A stretch of DNA of 8,573 nucleotides, taken from DATBHW01 sp046704085. Lineage in GTDB: Bacteria > Chloroflexota > Ktedonobacteria > Ktedonobacterales > DATBGS01. Each line of letters starts with the position of its first letter. Within the stretch, counting starts at the first letter, position 1. The position numbers and the translations under genes were made by a program. The notes under the pieces were generated by a model. That model was not told the origin of the DNA and searched no databases. It worked only from the letters and a program-made list of their open reading frames with translations. Below are positions 6,779 to 8,573 of this stretch, piece by piece. Location of the stretch: contig JBJKSJ010000217.1 in assembly GCA_046704085.1 (NCBI GenBank), positions 1 through 8,573 on the forward strand, given 5' to 3'.

Positions 6779-7294
6779 CTAGTCCCACAGGCGCGCTGCC
6801 GCGCTTTCCAGCGCCTGGCGCGCCTGCGCGCTCCCCTGGCGGCGCGCCAGCGCGGCGTGAAGCTGGGCGATGCGCAGAAGGCAGCCGGCCAGCGCCCAAT
6901 AGCGCACCTCCCAGGCCAGCCAGCCGGAATGAGCAAGCTGCGCCGGAGACGCCTCCGCCAGCCAGACGAGCCGCCGCAGTTCGGCGCCCAGCCGCCAGGG
7001 CAGCCAGGCGGGATTGTCTACCATTTCATCAGCCGCCAGCAGGCGCGCCAGGGCGCTGCCCTCCACTTCTTCCACTTGCGGCGCAGAGGCCGCGCAAGAC
7101 AGCCCCCGCCGCTGGCGCTCCGCCAGCAAAGAGCGCAGCCAGGGGCCGAGCGCCTCCGCGGCTTGCCGCGCCTGCGGCAAGAGCCGCCCGATTGGCCCCA
7201 GCGTCCAACGCAGCGTGGCGGGCGAGATGCCCGATATGCCAGAGGTAAGCCAGAAAACAAACGCCGTCCAACGTTCCAGAGATGCGCCGCGCAT
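6779..7294 (-). CDS. Hypothetical helical protein
   Basis: This 171-residue protein has no family I recognise. It is rich in Ala, Leu, Arg and Trp and should be almost wholly alpha-helical. There is one moderately hydrophobic N-terminal helix (WTAFVFWLTSGISGIS, 9-24) that might touch the membrane, then amphipathic helices. A central acidic patch (QVEEVEG) is followed by repeated tryptophans (NPAWLPWRLG, GWLAWEVRYWALAG). The ATG at 7294 is chosen because a strong GAGGAGGA sits about 7 bases upstream. The frame stays open to a TTG at 7510, but that extension is Cys/Gly/Arg-rich, has no ribosome binding site and runs through a hairpin. It precedes the methyltransferase gene by 99 bp on the same strand. 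Codon use (GC-rich third positions) agrees with a real gene. Confidence 0.7.
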   Translation of the reverse strand: MRGASLERWTAFVFWLTSGISGISPATLRWTLGPIGRLLPQARQAAEALGPWLRSLLAERQRRGLSCAASAPQVEEVEGSALARLLAADEMVDNPAWLPWRLGAELRRLVWLAEASPAQLAHSGWLAWEVRYWALAGCLLRIAQLHAALARRQGSAQARQALESAAARLWD

Positions 7295-7402
7295 AGGTCG
7301 ATCCTCCTCATTCGCGTCAATCAACGGCAACACGCTGCCCGACGCGAAGCGGCCACCCCCAGAAGGACACGCGCCTGCCCGCCAGCACGCGCGAGGAGGA
7401 CG

Positions 7403-7433
7403 CGCTGTGTTGAGCGAATCGCCCAACACAGCG
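7403..7433. promoter_or_regulatory. 31-bp near-perfect palindrome upstream of the 171-aa helical gene
   Basis: The arms 7403-7417 and 7419-7433 match at 14 of 15 positions around a single central base (outer arms CGCTGTGTTG and CAACACAGCG). It lies 109 bp before the start codon at 7294. It could be an operator for a dimeric regulator or a strong hairpin in the mRNA leader. No T-tract follows on either strand, so an intrinsic terminator is less likely. Confidence 0.55.
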
Positions 7434-7616
7434 GCTCCCGCACACCCGACAGACAAGCCCCAATCCGACAGGAAGGTGGCCGCAAAAGATCGACCTGAAA
7501 GGTGATACAATCCTCTTCAGCCCCACTCCTGTCCAATCCGCAGGCTTGGGGTATGGCGCGGTGAGTGAGTTTGACACTGCCGCGTCAGACATACCTTGTT
7601 GCTGGAAATGTGCTGC

Positions 7617-7638
7617 GCGCTCCCCCAATGGGGAGCGC
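7617..7638 (-). terminator. Strong hairpin downstream of the UbiE-like methyltransferase gene
   Basis: GCGCTCCCC (7617-7625) and GGGGAGCGC (7630-7638) form a perfect 9-bp stem with a CAAT loop on the plus strand. It is about 57 bp past the stop codon at 7696, read on the minus strand. A real U-tract is missing on both sides, so it may be a Rho-assisted terminator or an mRNA-stabilising hairpin. Confidence 0.4.
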
Positions 7639-7695
7639 CTGGTTCTAGAGTAGCCTATCGCTGCATCTGTTGTCAAGCAATAGGGACATTTGGGG

Positions 7696-8352
7696 CTACT
7701 GGCCGCCAGCCTTCCGCGCGGAGACGAAGCCCAGCGCCGGAAGTCCCAGCAAGCTCGGCGCCGAGAACTTCAGCCGCCCACTGGTAATCTCCGTGAACCC
7801 CGCCGCGCGCAGCATCTCCGCGAGGTCGTGCATGCCCGTCATAGTGGCCGCGTGCCACTGCCTATGGCCGGAAGACGGCATCATATCGATGATGCACACC
7901 TGCCCGCCAGGCTTGAGTACCCGCGCGATGTTCGCCAGCGCCTGCCCGCGCAGGTCCGCAGGAAAGTGATGGAAGGCGAGGCTGCTGATCACGCCATCAA
8001 AGGACTGATCGGGGAACGAGAGCGCCTGCACCGGCTCAAGCCGAAAATCAATCGCGGCGCCCTTCCGCCGGGCTTTCTGGCTGGCGCGGGCGATCATCTC
8101 CGGGGACGCATCGATCCCCGTGACCGTCCCGCCGGAACCGACGCGCCGCGCCAGGACGAGCGCCAGGTCGCCTGTGCCACAGCCAACATCCAGCACAGCG
8201 TCGCCCGGCTTCGTGGGCAAGAGGTCCGCCATGCGCGCCCGAAATCGACCCGCCTGCCCAAGGGTGAGCGCCTGGACCAGCAGATCATAGCGGGTCGCCC
8301 AGTGAATGACCATCCCTTCGGCATGAGTATGACGCGAAACTGTCTGAGACAC
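7696..8352 (-). CDS. UbiE/COQ5-like class I SAM-dependent methyltransferase
   Basis: This 218-residue cytoplasmic methyltransferase starts near a HWATRYDLLVQALTLG segment (17-32), the kind of N-terminal helix seen in UbiE-type enzymes. Motif I is LDVGCGTGD (54-62). Asp81 in GTVTGIDASPEM (75-86) should bind the SAM ribose. The post-I LSFPDQSFDGVISSLAFHHF (111-130) and RVLKPGGQVCIIDMMPSS (144-161) regions are typical. The GTG at 8352 is chosen because AAAGGAG ends 8 bases upstream. An ATG at 8376 lies inside the operator region and has no ribosome binding site. A divergent TetR-family gene starts at 8508 and palindromes cover the region between, so this gene is probably repressed by that regulator. 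This arrangement fits a stress- or drug-inducible methyltransferase rather than housekeeping quinone synthesis; the substrate is unknown. Confidence 0.88.
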   Translation of the reverse strand: MSQTVSRHTHAEGMVIHWATRYDLLVQALTLGQAGRFRARMADLLPTKPGDAVLDVGCGTGDLALVLARRVGSGGTVTGIDASPEMIARASQKARRKGAAIDFRLEPVQALSFPDQSFDGVISSLAFHHFPADLRGQALANIARVLKPGGQVCIIDMMPSSGHRQWHAATMTGMHDLAEMLRAAGFTEITSGRLKFSAPSLLGLPALGFVSARKAGGQ

Positions 8353-8360
8353 GAGTGATT

Positions 8361-8367
8361 CTCCTTT
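8361..8367 (-). promoter_or_regulatory. Ribosome binding site deciding the GTG start of the methyltransferase
   Basis: Minus-strand AAAGGAG lies 8 bases before GTG at 8352. No comparable site precedes the upstream in-frame ATG at 8376, so the GTG is the more likely start. Confidence 0.65.
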
Positions 8368-8373
8368 ATTGAG

Positions 8374-8415
8374 CATACTGTTCACTACTGAACACGATGT
8401 TCTATACTCAGTATG
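8374..8415. promoter_or_regulatory. Nested operator-like palindromes over the divergent methyltransferase/TetR promoters
   Basis: CATACTG (8374-8380) and CAGTATG (8409-8415) form an outer inverted repeat. Within it are GTTCA-N4-TGAAC (8380-8393), GAACA-N3-TGTTC (8390-8402) and ATACT-N-AGTAT (8404-8414). Candidate -10 elements lie in the same stretch: TATACT on the plus strand (8403-8408, with TTCACT 16 bp upstream) and TATAGA on the minus strand (8401-8406). A dimeric TetR-type repressor bound here could shut both genes. Confidence 0.55.
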
Positions 8416-8452
8416 CCAGTGAAATCGCCCGGCGACAACCAGCAACATCGTT

Positions 8453-8476
8453 GATCTGTGCGCTACGGAACAGATC
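8453..8476 (+). repeat. 7-bp inverted repeat in the leader of the TetR gene
   Basis: GATCTGT (8453-8459) and ACAGATC (8470-8476) are perfect inverted copies separated by 10 bases. They would form a hairpin in the predicted leader, about 31 bp before the start codon, or could be a second operator. Confidence 0.35.
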
Positions 8477-8507
8477 GGCAAAAGTGTTCAGGAGGAAGGA
8501 GGAGCCG

Positions 8508-8573
8508 ATGAAGACAGCGAAACACGACCGTCGCTCCGAGCGGACGCGCCAGGCGCTGGGAGCGGCGCTGAAC
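8508..8573 (+). CDS. TetR/AcrR-family transcriptional regulator (partial, N-terminus only)
   Basis: Twenty-two codons are visible before the window ends. The peptide starts MKTAKHDRRSERTRQALGAA, with the basic R-R-S-E-R-T-R stretch leading into the first helix, as is usual at the N-terminus of TetR-family repressors. The start is well supported: AGGAGG lies 5 bases before the ATG, within a purine-rich leader. It is divergent from the UbiE-like methyltransferase, with 155 bp between the two starts and operator-like palindromes there. The ligand-binding domain is outside the window, so nothing can be said of the inducer. The family call rests on a short segment. Confidence 0.65.
   Translation, partial: MKTAKHDRRSERTRQALGAALN

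Larger units (their letters stand above)
7295..7695. other. 401-bp gene-free intergenic region
   Basis: This stretch lies between two minus-strand genes. It holds a 31-bp near-perfect palindrome (7403-7433), a 12-of-13 direct repeat (7460-7472 and 7533-7544, CCAATCCG-CAGG type), an extended -10-like TGATACAAT on the plus strand (7503-7511), a TTGACA at 7571-7576 with no good -10, and a 9-bp hairpin (7617-7638). A 119-codon minus-strand frame (TTG at 7676 to 7317) spans it, but it has no ribosome binding site and an unconvincing composition. Confidence 0.6.

Noticed and set aside
6224..7498. A 424-codon plus-strand frame opposite the methyltransferase and helical protein
   Set aside because: It is extremely Arg/Pro/Gln-rich, has no ribosome binding site, and runs across two minus-strand genes with well supported starts.
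7317..7676. A 119-codon minus-strand frame filling the 7295-7695 gap
   Set aside because: It starts at a TTG without a ribosome binding site, is rich in Ser/Arg/Gly, and contains both strong hairpins of the spacer. It looks like a chance frame, though it cannot be fully excluded.
7672..7680. GTCAAGCAA also found at 879-887, as a third copy of the 872-982 repeat
   Set aside because: Only nine bases match and the context (no hairpins, no inverted partner) differs, so it is likely chance.
8376..8481. Upstream starts for the UbiE-like methyltransferase, including ATG 8376
   Set aside because: They lie in the operator/promoter region without a ribosome binding site; GTG 8352 has AAAGGAG at the right distance.

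Overview
The window is GC-rich and gene-dense. It looks like a bacterial chromosome segment, most probably from Chloroflexota (a Ktedonobacteria-like soil lineage). That guess rests on the base composition, the ABC-ATPase/LytTR fusion and the general gene mix. It is an inference, not proved by any marker gene here.

Layout, left to right. (1) Positions 1-180 hold the last 59 codons of a plus-strand membrane protein, probably an MFS transporter, followed by a GC-rich hairpin. (2) A good sigma-70-type promoter (288-317) leads to a MaoC-type (R)-enoyl-CoA hydratase (398-871). (3) A 111-bp spacer bounded by inverted repeats (872-982) precedes a YihY/BrkB-family membrane protein (1021-2088). (4) Convergent to it is a minus-strand operon read from 4699 down to 2104: a 171-aa protein of unknown function, a NatA-type ABC ATPase, and an ABC-2 permease with a large external loop. 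(5) Divergent from that operon is a plus-strand gene (5028-6032) encoding an ABC ATPase domain fused to a C-terminal LytTR DNA-binding domain. (6) The minus strand then carries a class I methyltransferase (6029-6679), a 171-aa helical unknown (6779-7294), a 401-bp gene-free stretch with two strong hairpins, and a UbiE-like methyltransferase (7696-8352, GTG start). (7) A divergent TetR-family regulator starts at 8508 and runs off the end. A cluster of nested palindromes lies between it and the methyltransferase.

The most interesting unit is the central ABC locus (2104-6032). The minus-strand ATPase has intact catalytic motifs. The divergent ABC-LytTR protein keeps Walker A but has lost the LSGGQ signature, the catalytic glutamate (Gln instead) and the H-loop histidine. 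The two share an unusual FEE-x-x-LYER-x-SA block after the Q-loop position. This suggests that a hydrolysis-dead, transporter-derived nucleotide-binding domain was recruited as the sensory half of a one-component transcription factor that may report on, and control, the neighbouring transporter. The 192-bp spacer between the putative divergent -10 elements and the 130-bp palindrome-rich leader of the fusion gene are the natural places for that control.

At the right end, the TetR/methyltransferase pair has the classic divergent arrangement of a repressor and its target gene, with operator-like palindromes over both candidate promoters.
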